Assembly (NCBI GenBank): GCA_947564305.1
Contig: CANOBT010000016.1
Location: 1 to 57,985 of the forward strand
Reading direction: 5' to 3'
Origin: an uncultured Lachnospiraceae bacterium
GTDB lineage: Bacteria; Bacillota_A; Clostridia; Lachnospirales; Lachnospiraceae
Length of the DNA stretch: 57,985 nucleotides
Positions 33,710 through 42,373 of this stretch are shown in pieces (within the stretch, counting starts at the first letter, position 1; every line of letters begins with the position of its first letter). The translations under genes were made by a program, and so were the position numbers. The notes under the pieces are model-generated. The model had not been told where the DNA came from. It made no database searches and worked only from the letters and a program-made list of their open reading frames with translations.

Positions 33710-34882
33710 ATGTATGTGAAAGGTGTAAATTTAGGAAACTGGCTGGTATTGGAGAAATGGATGAGCCCGGCTCTTTTCGACGGTACGACTGCTGAGGATG
33801 AGTACTATCTTCCGACACAGCTCTCTTCGGAAGTTTATGAAGCACGTATCAAGGTTCACCGCAGCGAGTATATTTCGGAGCGTGATTTTGCTTCCATCCG
33901 CCGTATGGGGCTGAATACGGTGCGTATCCCTGTTCCCTATTTTATCTATGGCGACCGTCCGCCGTTCATCGGGTGTATTGAAGAACTGGATAAAGCTTTT
34001 GGATGGGCGGAAAAATATGGTCTCAAGATTCTGATTGACCTGCATACGGCGCCGTTGAGCCAGAATGGGTTTGATAACGGCGGTATCTGCGGTGTCTGCA
34101 AGTGGAGCCAGACTTCTGAGGAGGTTACCTTTGTTTTAGACCTGTTGGAAAAATTGGCAAAGCGTTACGGGCAGCGTGAGGGTTTGTTCGGAATTACGCC
34201 GATCAATGAACCGATCACTGAAGAAATGTGGAATACGATGGATGTTCCAAAACGTTATCCGGCTGTAGACAAGGAGATGGCAGAAGGTAGCGTGCCGAAT
34301 ACGCTGGAATTTCTGCGGGACTTTTATGAACAGGCATATGACCGGATTCGTCCGAATGTGAAAGCGGATGCGTATGTTGTATTCCACGATGGTTTTCAAC
34401 TGAAAGTGTGGAAGGACTTTGTCAGTCAGCCAAAATTCCAAAATATCATGCTGGATACCCATCAGTATCTGATGGTTGCGGAAGCGCTTGGATGCGAGCA
34501 GACTGTGGAAGGATATGTGAAACACATTCAGGAGCATTTTGCAAAGGATATCGCAGAGGTACAGGAGTATGTTCCGGTAGTCTGCGGAGAATGGTGTCTG
34601 TTTAATTCCTGTGCGGTAGGGACAGATACGAAGGGCGGACAGACGGTATTGAACGGTATGGATTTCTCTGAAAATGAGCAGGGATTGACAGAAGAAGCAA
34701 AGAAACAAATCTACACGCAGCTTGCGGATGCACAGTTGGCGGCATGGCAGAAGGGAACCGGATATTTTTATTGGAATTATAAGCTGCTGCTGGACACGGT
34801 AAATGAACCTCAATGGAAAGGCTGGGACTGCTGGGACCTGGGCAAAAGTGTGGATATGGGATGGTTCCCGGCAAAGGGATGA
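33710..34882 (+). CDS. GH5-family glycosidase (exo-beta-1,3-glucanase type)
   Basis: A 390-aa cytoplasmic glycoside hydrolase family 5 protein. It opens with KGVNLGNWLVLEKWM, the signature of exo-beta-1,3-glucanase-like members. The acid/base is E167 in TPINEP and the nucleophile E294 in VVCGEWCLF; NTVRIPVPYF and LIDLHTAP are further conserved strands. No signal peptide is visible, so it would act on imported oligosaccharides. The start follows AAAGGGATG. A GPH symporter gene directly downstream would be the natural uptake partner, but it is broken by an internal deletion. Confidence 0.87.
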   Translation: MYVKGVNLGNWLVLEKWMSPALFDGTTAEDEYYLPTQLSSEVYEARIKVHRSEYISERDFASIRRMGLNTVRIPVPYFIYGDRPPFIGCIEELDKAFGWAEKYGLKILIDLHTAPLSQNGFDNGGICGVCKWSQTSEEVTFVLDLLEKLAKRYGQREGLFGITPINEPITEEMWNTMDVPKRYPAVDKEMAEGSVPNTLEFLRDFYEQAYDRIRPNVKADAYVVFHDGFQLKVWKDFVSQPKFQNIMLDTHQYLMVAEALGCEQTVEGYVKHIQEHFAKDIAEVQEYVPVVCGEWCLFNSCAVGTDTKGGQTVLNGMDFSENEQGLTEEAKKQIYTQLADAQLAAWQKGTGYFYWNYKLLLDTVNEPQWKGWDCWDLGKSVDMGWFPAKG

Positions 34883-34951
34883 TGAAAGCCAGGGAGTATA
34901 GACTGGCGTCTGCTGTAAATGCAAAATAAAAAAGCAAAGGAGTGTTATTCC

Positions 34952-35371
34952 ATGGATACGAATAAAGCGAAAACACAGGATTCAAATGTAAAACTTTCCA
35001 TTTTAGAACGTATTGCTTATGGCCTGGGTGATTATTCAGGTAATTTGGTTTATTCTTCTATTTCTGCATTTTTATTGGTATACTATATCAGTGTGCTGAA
35101 AGTGGATGCAGGAGTTGCGGCTTCCTCCTTCTGTATGAAGATTGGCTCAGGAATTGGAACTGCTGCATTAGGATGGATACTGGGAGCCGGTGGATTTAAT
35201 ACGGACCCGACCAGTGCATCCGCGATAATGTCCATTAATGTTTCCTGTATCTGGGTTCCGCTGATTACCTGTGCGATTGGAGCTGTTTGTCTGTTCCTCT
35301 TTGACCTGGATAAACATTATGATCAGGCAGTGGCTGATTTGGCGGAAGGAAAATGGAAGGGTAGTAAGTAA
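34952..35371 (+). pseudogene. GPH-family sugar symporter, central helices deleted in frame
   Basis: The 139-codon frame joins the first two helices of a GPH symporter (ILERIAYGLGDYSGNLVYSSISAFLLVYY) to its last ones (MKIGSGIGTAALGWILGAGGFN and CLFLFDLDKHYDQAVADLAEGKWK). The family is about 460 residues long, so around 320 residues are missing, including the substrate-binding helices. The join near GVAASSF leaves the frame open. The remaining protein cannot transport by the usual mechanism. It starts at ATG 34952, after AAAGGAG. Confidence 0.8.
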
Positions 35372-35412
35372 CAGTTACCAGTATTTTTTAATAATGAGGA
35401 AGGTTCTGTGTG

Positions 35413-36276
35413 ATGAATTCATACAAGGTATTCCGAGTTTCTTTAGATACATTTTGTGAAATGGTGATTATGCTTTATGAGACGATTACTGGAAGGGCGA
35501 TTTTGAAAGAGGAACTTCTTCAGAAGAATTTTTGCAGTCAGGAGCTCTTAAATTCTATGCAGGAGAAGCTTCATAAAGTGTTTTATGACCTTCGGGAAAG
35601 TGATGCGGTTCACAATCCTTACAGCCAGGAAGTCCGGGAGCAGGACGCTATAAAAAGGGGGGACCCTGACGCACTGGTCCGCAGCTTTGAAGAGTCCTTT
35701 GTAGGAAAATATGGAACACTTTCCCATGACCCTGTGCGTCAGGCAAAAAATATCAATATCGTAGTAATTACGCTTGCATGCCGTTCTGCGATTGCAGGCG
35801 GGCTTTTGCCGGAAATCGCGTTTTCGATGTCAGATGCTTTTATTCAGCATACGGAAGAGATGAAGGATATTGCAGAATTATGGGTGTTTGGAAGACAGGC
35901 AGAGATGGAATACTGTAGGGCGGTGCAGGAGCTGTCTTTTAAGGCTGTACAGAATCCACTGGTTACCCGCTGCAAAGGAATGGTCGTAAGCCAGCTTCAT
36001 GCAAAGCTGTCTGTCAAAGAGATTGCCGCACAGCTTGGGATCACACCGGGCTATCTGTCACATTTGTTTCTGCGGGAAGAGGGAATCAAACTTACGGATT
36101 ACATCATCCGCGAGAAAATAGAAGCCTCAAAAAAGCAGCTGCTCTATACGGAAATGTCCTTAGATGTGGTTGCCAATTCTTTTGGATTTGTGTCCCAGAG
36201 CCATTATGGGCAGGCTTTTAAAAAGTGGGTCGGTATGACTCCGAAACAATATCGCGAAAATTTGAAACATAAGTGA
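35413..36276 (+). CDS. AraC-family transcriptional regulator
   Basis: A 287-aa regulator with a C-terminal AraC domain: KLSVKEIAAQLGITPGYLSHLFLREEG, then SLDVVANSFGFVSQSHYGQAFKKWVGMTPKQYRE, which are the two helix-turn-helix motifs. The region NINIVVITLACRSAIAGGLLPEIAFSMSD (about residues 115-145) is the conserved core of a Clostridia AraC subgroup. As I recall, members of that subgroup have a longer N-terminal part, and this one may be shortened. The ATG at 35413 follows GAGGAAGG. It probably controls the nearby GH5, GH35-like or symporter genes. Confidence 0.82.
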   Translation: MNSYKVFRVSLDTFCEMVIMLYETITGRAILKEELLQKNFCSQELLNSMQEKLHKVFYDLRESDAVHNPYSQEVREQDAIKRGDPDALVRSFEESFVGKYGTLSHDPVRQAKNINIVVITLACRSAIAGGLLPEIAFSMSDAFIQHTEEMKDIAELWVFGRQAEMEYCRAVQELSFKAVQNPLVTRCKGMVVSQLHAKLSVKEIAAQLGITPGYLSHLFLREEGIKLTDYIIREKIEASKKQLLYTEMSLDVVANSFGFVSQSHYGQAFKKWVGMTPKQYRENLKHK

Positions 36277-36371
36277 AAAAATAAAAATAGAGGTTGGTAC
36301 TCAGTGATAACTTTAAAGTGCCAACCCTATTTTCAAAAAAGGATTGAATTTGTCTGGATATATGTTTTCTA

Positions 36372-37193
36372 TTAGCAGATCCTGTTTCTGTAATTTTCAG
36401 GAGTTACTCCAACTTCTTTTTTAAACACCTTTCCAAAATAGCTAGGACTCTCAAATCCGCACATCTGTGCGATTTCCAGAACCTTTTTTTCCGGATACTG
36501 AATCAGGAAAATGCGTGCCCGGCTGATTCGGACAGTGAGAAGATAGTGCATGATGGTCTGCTGCATGGACTGCTTGAATAGTGTGCACATATATTCTTTG
36601 GAAAGCCCAATATATCCGGCCAGATTATCTAATGAGATAGGATTCTCATAATTTTCTTCCATATAGTCAATCATCTTTTGAATCAGTACATTTTCCTGCG
36701 CTGGAACCGAGGCATTGATATGCTGAACGCAGAAGGACAGGTCGAGTAAAAAACTATAACATTCTTTGGACAATTCCGTATATCTATTTTTTCCTTTTTG
36801 TTTTTGCAGGGTATAAAATCTTTCAATATATTTCGGGAAGATGGTTTCATCTGAAAAATGATATACATCCGATTCGTGCATCTGGAGAGTCTTCAAAAGC
36901 TCCGGACAGTTGGGGCCGGAAAAACCGATGAAATGTACGGTCCAGTCGGATGTAATCCCGTGGTAGGAGTGGGGGACTCTTGGATAGATCAAAGCTCCCT
37001 GTCCCGTGCTTAAAATAGATTTTTGCTGATTGATAATCAGTTCTCCAGAGCCTTTTACGCAGTAAAACCACTGGTAGAAGGGGAAACCCTTTGGGCGTAG
37101 TATGGGCTCCTGCCAGTGATTGATGCCGAGCAGATGAGGAGAGACTGGCAATGATTGATGAAGTGTTCCGGGATAACTGAAAGAATAAATCAT
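36372..37193 (-). CDS. AraC-family regulator with cupin sensor domain
   Basis: A 273-aa regulator. The N-terminal AraC cupin domain includes RPKGFPFYQWFYCVKGSGELIINQ and GALIYPRVPHSYHG (residues 30-85). The DNA-binding domain spans residues 175-270, with ISLDNLAGYIGLSKEYMCTLFKQ and VLEIAQMCGFESPSYFGKVFKKEVGVTPENYR. The start has AAGGAGG five bases upstream. It is divergent from the GH35-like gene at 37367, so it likely activates that gene in response to a sugar. Confidence 0.92.
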   Translation of the reverse strand: MIYSFSYPGTLHQSLPVSPHLLGINHWQEPILRPKGFPFYQWFYCVKGSGELIINQQKSILSTGQGALIYPRVPHSYHGITSDWTVHFIGFSGPNCPELLKTLQMHESDVYHFSDETIFPKYIERFYTLQKQKGKNRYTELSKECYSFLLDLSFCVQHINASVPAQENVLIQKMIDYMEENYENPISLDNLAGYIGLSKEYMCTLFKQSMQQTIMHYLLTVRISRARIFLIQYPEKKVLEIAQMCGFESPSYFGKVFKKEVGVTPENYRNRIC

Positions 37194-37221
37194 GGAGGCC
37201 TCCTTACGGAATTCTATATTT

Positions 37222-37250
37222 ATCTTAATTTACGATTTATTCTGTGTCAA
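37222..37250 (-). promoter_or_regulatory. Promoter of the AraC gene at 36372
   Basis: On the minus strand, TTGACA and TAAGAT are 17 bases apart, about 28 bases upstream of the start codon. The AT-rich remainder of the divergent gap probably holds the promoter of the GH35-like gene and AraC sites. Confidence 0.6.
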
Positions 37251-37366
37251 GAAATAAATATTAATATTATTATATAAATATAATGATATTAGGATTGTGG
37301 GATGGAGAGGTGCAGATTATAATATTTATAGAAATCAAAAAACATACAAATAGGAGGAAAGAAGAA

Positions 37367-38908
37367 ATGACAGATATCCCAAGAATTGAAAATGACAGAG
37401 GTATTCCAACGCTGTATGTAAAAGGAGAGCCGTTTTTGGCGTTAAGCGGGGAAATCCATAATTCCGGTTCCAGTAATCTCCAGTTTATGGAGAAAGAAGT
37501 CTGGCCAAAGCTGAAAGGCTTGAATATGAACTCTGTGATCGTACCGTTATATTGGGAAACGATTGAGCCAGTTGAAGGCGAGTATGATTTCTACCTGCTG
37601 GATGGGGTGGTAGAACAGGCAAAGGAGAATGAGATGAAACTAATCTTCCTGTGGTTCGGACTGTGGAAGAATGGTGAGTCTATGTATGTTCCGGCCTGGA
37701 TGAAAAGGGATACGAAAAAATATTTCCGGGCAGAAAAAGTAAACGGAGAAAAGCTTAACACCATTTCCCCGCTCTGTGAAGCGGCAGTGGAGAAGGATGC
37801 GGCAGCATTCGCAAAGATTATGGCTCATATCCGGGAGATTGACGAGAAAGAGTCTACGGTCATCATCATGCAGGTGGAAAATGAAATTGGCCTTCTGGGA
37901 ACCGGTTGTGACTATAGCAAAACGGCGAGGGAAGCATTTGTAAAAGAACTCCCGGCAGAGCTCTCCGAAGAGTATGGAGTGGGAGGCACATGGAAAGAAG
38001 CATTTGGGAAAGACGCAGAAGAATATTTTATGGCATACTATTTTGCCAAAGCGGTGGAAAAGATTACGGCTGCGGGACAAAAAGAATATCCTCTTCCCTG
38101 TTACGCTAATGCGTGGCTGAAGCAATATCCTTGGTATCCGGGTTCTTATCCGTCAGGCGGGCCTGTGAAGGACGTCCATAAGATCTGGAAGATAGCAGCA
38201 CCGTCTCTGTTTACTCTGGGACCGGATATCTACGTGCCTTATGTGGCACAGGTTTTGGATGAATATGGATATGAAGGTAATCCATTGTTTGTGCCGGAAG
38301 TGCGTAAGGACTCGGTGACTGCCTCCTATTGTCTGTATGCATTTATGAAGCGGAACGCAATCTGCTATTCCCCCTTTGGGATTGAAGATCTGGCACTGTC
38401 TCCGGAAGAGATTGAAAAACCTCCGATGGAGGTCATGGCGGCATTAAATATTGACCCGTCGGCATTCGATATTGCCGGGAGCCGGGAGTATCTGGGAGCG
38501 ACTTATAAGTTGGTGGAACAGATGAAGCCGCTTTATCTCAAGTATCGCGGCACAGAACACCTACAGAGCTACGTGAAGAAAGCAGATACCGATTTTGGAA
38601 CGTGGTTCCAGTTTGAAGAATATGACCTTGAGGTGGCTTATTCTCCGAAGATGCCTGAAAAGCCATTGGCAGCAGGGGCAGTTTATGAGCTTGCGGCTAA
38701 TCAATTCCTGATTATGGGGATGATGAGTACGCTGACATTTGCGCCAAAGGAAGGAGAGAATCTGAAAGTCGATTATTTAAGGCTAGAGGAAGGAGCGATT
38801 GAAAAAGGAGAATGGAAATCAGGGCGTATTTTGAACGGGGATGAAAAGATGTCCTTGAAGCTTGGAGATATGCCATCTTGCCTCTATGTAGAATTGTATA
38901 AGTACTAA
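37367..38908 (+). CDS. GH35/DUF5597-like beta-galactosidase
   Basis: A 513-aa cytoplasmic enzyme. The barrel starts PTLYVKGEPFLALSGEIHNS and has LYWETIEPVEGEYDF, the acid/base region QVENEIG (E151 to E153) and a likely nucleophile E291 in PLFVPEVRKD. This pattern belongs to glycosidases near GH35 and GH42 with a DUF5597 C-terminal part (about residues 380-510). The expected activity is on beta-galactosides or beta-linked oligosaccharides inside the cell. ATG 37367 is chosen because TAGGAGG precedes it; the longer frame has none. It is divergent from an AraC regulator. Confidence 0.85.
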   Translation: MTDIPRIENDRGIPTLYVKGEPFLALSGEIHNSGSSNLQFMEKEVWPKLKGLNMNSVIVPLYWETIEPVEGEYDFYLLDGVVEQAKENEMKLIFLWFGLWKNGESMYVPAWMKRDTKKYFRAEKVNGEKLNTISPLCEAAVEKDAAAFAKIMAHIREIDEKESTVIIMQVENEIGLLGTGCDYSKTAREAFVKELPAELSEEYGVGGTWKEAFGKDAEEYFMAYYFAKAVEKITAAGQKEYPLPCYANAWLKQYPWYPGSYPSGGPVKDVHKIWKIAAPSLFTLGPDIYVPYVAQVLDEYGYEGNPLFVPEVRKDSVTASYCLYAFMKRNAICYSPFGIEDLALSPEEIEKPPMEVMAALNIDPSAFDIAGSREYLGATYKLVEQMKPLYLKYRGTEHLQSYVKKADTDFGTWFQFEEYDLEVAYSPKMPEKPLAAGAVYELAANQFLIMGMMSTLTFAPKEGENLKVDYLRLEEGAIEKGEWKSGRILNGDEKMSLKLGDMPSCLYVELYKY

Positions 38909-39011
38909 ATGGTATCCATTTCCTTCAGAGAGTCCTGTATATTGTCATTCAGCAGGTCTTTAAAAATCCGCCGGGTATGTTTTTAACAGCCGGAAGGAGA
39001 GGCAAAGTAGG

Positions 39012-39040
39012 TTACAATCCTTGTGGAATTGTGCTATACT
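39012..39040 (+). promoter_or_regulatory. Promoter of the thioesterase gene
   Basis: TTACAA and TATACT are 17 bases apart, 45 bases before the start codon at 39085. Confidence 0.55.
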
Positions 39041-39084
39041 GGAAAAATAAAGACTAGTAAAACTGACAACAGGGAAGGAACATT

Positions 39085-39582
39085 ATGGAGCAAAGAGAAT
39101 CTATAAAGACAAATATCATGAAAAAGGTTCAGGATTCCAAGACAGAACAGGTATATATTATACGCTCTCAGCATATTAACCCGCAGGGCAGATTGTTCGG
39201 CGGTTATCTGATGCAGTGGATTGATGAAATGGCCGGAATCGTAAGCAGAAGGCATTCGGGGAAAAGTGTGACAACGGCGTCCATTGACAATTTGAATTTT
39301 AAAGCAGGAGCTTACCAGAACGATATGGTTGTTCTGGTCGGTAAACTCACATATGTAGGGCACACTTCTATGGAAGTACGGGTGGATACTTATGTGGAGG
39401 ATTATACCGGAAGGCGTAAAAGCATTAACCGGGCATATCTTGTCATGGTAGCAATTGATGAAAATGGAAATCCGGTTGAGGTGCCGGGGCTTATCATAGA
39501 GTCAGAAGCAGAGCAGGCGGAATGGTCTGCAGGAGAGAAAAGGTATCAACTTCGCAGACAGAGGAGAGTCGAGGGATTTTGA
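39085..39582 (+). CDS. Acyl-CoA thioesterase, hotdog fold
   Basis: A 165-aa single-hotdog thioesterase of the YciA/BFIT-like acyl-CoA hydrolase group. Conserved features are NPQGRLFGGYLMQWIDEMAGIVS, with the catalytic Asp in QWIDE, then FKAGAYQNDMVVL and LTYVGHTSMEVRVDTYVED. It hydrolyses acyl-CoA to free acid and CoA; chain length is unknown. The start has GGGAAGG upstream, and the gene is monocistronic. Confidence 0.9.
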   Translation: MEQRESIKTNIMKKVQDSKTEQVYIIRSQHINPQGRLFGGYLMQWIDEMAGIVSRRHSGKSVTTASIDNLNFKAGAYQNDMVVLVGKLTYVGHTSMEVRVDTYVEDYTGRRKSINRAYLVMVAIDENGNPVEVPGLIIESEAEQAEWSAGEKRYQLRRQRRVEGF

Positions 39583-39764
39583 ACTTAGAATGTCTTTAGT
39601 GGCTGTTTATGGGGCTGTGTGCCCTAATTGTTACTATTCACAGTTCATTTAATTAGATCGTGATGGAAGAGGAAATTTACTTGTTGATTGCGACAACCAT
39701 TGAAAAATAAAGGGTTGTGAGAATGGACATATGGGGGATTGCTTGATAAAAGTAGTTCTCCTTT

Positions 39765-39799
39765 TTTGTTGGTATTTTTGTTTTGATAATACCAACAAA
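39765..39799. repeat. 12-bp perfect inverted repeat at the edge of the conjugative-element relic
   Basis: TTTGTTGGTATT (39765-39776) and AATACCAACAAA (39788-39799) are exact reverse complements with an 11-base loop. It overlaps the 5' end of the relic frame. The upstream stretch 39583-39764 has no gene, only two frames of 15 codons or fewer. It could be a terminator-like hairpin of the lost element, an oriT-type inverted repeat, or an end sequence. Confidence 0.6.
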
Positions 39800-40711
39800 T
39801 GTATTGGAGTGTAACAGTATCTGGCAGGAGCATCTGTCGGAGATGGCGCGGAAAGACGAAAAAATCAGGCGGCTTGAGGACAGGACCTGGGATATCCAGC
39901 GAGAAAGCGATGAAAAAATCATATCCCTGCCCCCGGAGTACGAGGATCGGCTATATGAACAGGAACGCGTCACAAAAGAATTGGAAAACCAAAGGTAGAA
40001 CCTGCCAAGACAATAGCGGCTCAGGAGAAAAGAAAGGTTGTTCAGGGGAGAACTCAAATATATCAGGAGAAATCTACAGATATGGGAGGAATCAAAACCA
40101 GGCAGAACAGGAGAGAAGTGTTCCATCCGGGGAGTGGAAGGGGAGTGAAAACCATTTCCAGTAATACAGGTGCCTCCGCTCTTTCCATAAATAAAAAAGA
40201 AGCAGTCCATACTTTGATGCAGCAAAAAACGATAGGGCATATCACTTTACCACAAAAAGCTGCAGGCTATGCGGCAGCATCGAAAAGAGCGGCGGGTTCT
40301 GCCGCAATACAGAAAAAGCAGGCGGACTATGCAATAAAGGCATCGAGGCAGATGGCAGTAAAATCTGCCAAGATGGTGGGAAATGTAGGGGGACAGAAGT
40401 TCTGGTCGTGGTATGGATTTCCCAGCAGAGAGGAATGGTGCGCCTGCTTTGTCAGTTGGTGTGCAGATCAGTGCGGGTTGATTGCAAGCGGAGCAGTTCC
40501 GAAATTTGCGTCCTGTCCGGCAGGGGTGGAATGGTTTCGGAGCAATGGAAAATGGAAAGATAGTACCCACAACCCTTCGGCGGGAACGATTATTTTCTTT
40601 GATTGGGATGGAGATGGAGTTTCGGATCATGTAGGGATTGTAGAGAAATGTGAGAATGGAAGGATAATTCTTTCTGTATTGTGTGAACATGCATTATTAC
40701 TAGAATTATAA
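39783..40711 (+). pseudogene. CD1108-type conjugative-element CHAP protein, frameshifted and internally deleted
   Basis: Three parts in two frames. First, a charged coiled-coil segment at 39783-39998 (MARKDEKIRRLEDRTWDIQR). Next, after a frameshift near 39990, a basic segment with RTQIYQEKSTDMGGIKTRQNR and Ala/Lys-rich repeats (to about 40365). Last, a CHAP amidase domain: VGNVGGQKFWSWYGF, EWCACFVSWCADQCG with the catalytic Cys, and SDHVGIVEKCENGRI with the His. In the family, as I recall it, a membrane helix and lysozyme-like domain lie between the basic part and CHAP; here they are missing. The end is also cut: after GRI the usual YTVEGNS block is replaced by unrelated codons. It is a relic of a Tn916/Tn1549-like element. 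Confidence 0.7.
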
Positions 40712-40932
40712 AACATATATTCATAAATAGGAGAGTATAAAGAATTGTGTTCCTATTCAATATATTTTTGGTTCTTTTCTTAGAAATTAATCGCATTGAC
40801 TGTAGTGTAGAGAATATATGTCGTATTTAAAAGAATCTAATACATGTTCTTTGAAAAATCCGTCTGATAAAATGAGATTACAAATTGAGAGCAGAGACTT
40901 TCAAAATTTATTTGCAAAGAAGGAGAGAAAAC

Positions 40933-42372
40933 ATGAGTAATCAATCAATGACAGAGACGGATAGGAAAAAAGGTCTCAGTAAGCCTTTTGTCTGGTTCCA
41001 TGCTACTTCGGTGAATGGCACTGCAATGGCGATCGCAGCTACCCTCGCTACGTATTTTTCTTTGTATGTGCAGGAGGAGATTGGAATTACGGCGGCGCAG
41101 TTAGCCGTGATCCTCCTGATCTGTTCTTTGTGGGATGCCATCAATGACCCGTTGATGGGAGTAATCTGCGATTCCTGCAATCCAAGATGGGGACGTTATC
41201 GTACATGGTTTTTGTTTACACCAATCTTCCTGCTTGTAGATATGTTCCTGCTGTTTAGCAATCCAGGTTTTATTCAAGGGAGTCCGATGGCAAAATGTGT
41301 ATATGTATGTATTACCTATATGGTTTATGGTATGTGTGTGACAGCATACACAATGCCTCAGATGGCAATTCTGCCGGCTATGACACTGGATGACGGGGAA
41401 CGAAATGATGTACTGGCCAAAGGCGCGGCGGTCTGTGCGGTGTTTTTTACTATTGCATCTACATTTTCGACTCAATTGGTAGGGATTTTCGGAAGCTATC
41501 GTAGGCTGATGTGCTTCTATGCTGTATTTGCGGTTGTTTCTTTCTGGGGATTATATAAACATTCAGAAGAGCGTTATGTAGTGCCCAAAGAAAAGGGAGA
41601 AAGCGGTCTCAAGCAGTTGGTTTATGTTTTTCGGCATAAAGAAGTGTGGCCGGTTATGCTCTGTTGGTGCTTGGCATCTATTTCCTATGGATTTATGTTT
41701 GCGGCATCTGTATATTACGCACAATATATTTTGGCTCCCCAGAGAATAGATTTGGCGGTGATGGACGAAGCGGCGATTGGAGCTACAATCGGCGGAACTA
41801 TCACCACCTATATGGGATTCAATACTGCAGGCGGTTTAATTTCCATGGTAGTGCTGATGCCAATTTTCCTGAAGAAATTTAAGACAGGATATCAGGCATT
41901 GATTGTTTCTCAGGTGTTGACTGTAATCTGTTACGCGATTTTGTTCTTTACCGGACGGATGAATTTCTGGTATTGCTGTGTCATGACATTTGTAGCATGC
42001 GCGGTAGGATCCATGGTAAATGCTCTGGTAAATGTCCTTGTCAATGACACCATTGACTTTATACTGCTGAAAGAGGGCAAACAACTGAACGGTGTAATTT
42101 CATCGGTAAAAGGGTTTGCGCAGAAATGCGGCAATACGGTTGTCAATTCCGGTCTGCTTGCAATTCTGGCTATCTGCGGATTTGACGCTCAGAAAGGCCC
42201 CTTTGATCAGACAGCCATGGCTATTGAAGGAACGAATATTACCCGTTTTCTGGTGCCGGGATTTGTGTCTGTCGCAATCATTATCATCATGGTATTTTAT
42301 CCGTTGAAAAAATATTTCCCGGAAATTGCGGAAATGAAAGCAAAAATGACGGCAACGTCAAAAGGGGAATGA
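40933..42372 (+). CDS. GPH-family sugar:cation symporter
   Basis: A 479-aa transporter with twelve hydrophobic segments. LWDAINDPLMGVICDSCNPRWGRYRTW is the GPH signature between helices 2 and 3, followed by FLLVDMFLLFSNPGF. The late stretch VNDTIDFILLKEGKQLNGVISS is also typical. The ATG at 40933 follows AAGGAGAG; the longest frame starts 48 bases earlier without a site. It is convergent with an AraC gene, with only one base between the two stops and no terminator visible. It may supply substrate to the glycosidases at 33.7 and 37.4 kb, replacing the broken symporter at 34952. Confidence 0.88.
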   Translation: MSNQSMTETDRKKGLSKPFVWFHATSVNGTAMAIAATLATYFSLYVQEEIGITAAQLAVILLICSLWDAINDPLMGVICDSCNPRWGRYRTWFLFTPIFLLVDMFLLFSNPGFIQGSPMAKCVYVCITYMVYGMCVTAYTMPQMAILPAMTLDDGERNDVLAKGAAVCAVFFTIASTFSTQLVGIFGSYRRLMCFYAVFAVVSFWGLYKHSEERYVVPKEKGESGLKQLVYVFRHKEVWPVMLCWCLASISYGFMFAASVYYAQYILAPQRIDLAVMDEAAIGATIGGTITTYMGFNTAGGLISMVVLMPIFLKKFKTGYQALIVSQVLTVICYAILFFTGRMNFWYCCVMTFVACAVGSMVNALVNVLVNDTIDFILLKEGKQLNGVISSVKGFAQKCGNTVVNSGLLAILAICGFDAQKGPFDQTAMAIEGTNITRFLVPGFVSVAIIIIMVFYPLKKYFPEIAEMKAKMTATSKGE

Positions 42373-42373
42373 T

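Noticed and set aside
38909..39011. Minus-strand frame ending KDLLNDNIQDSLKEMDTI as a gene remnant
   Set aside because: Only about 30 codons, with no recognisable family; it could be chance.
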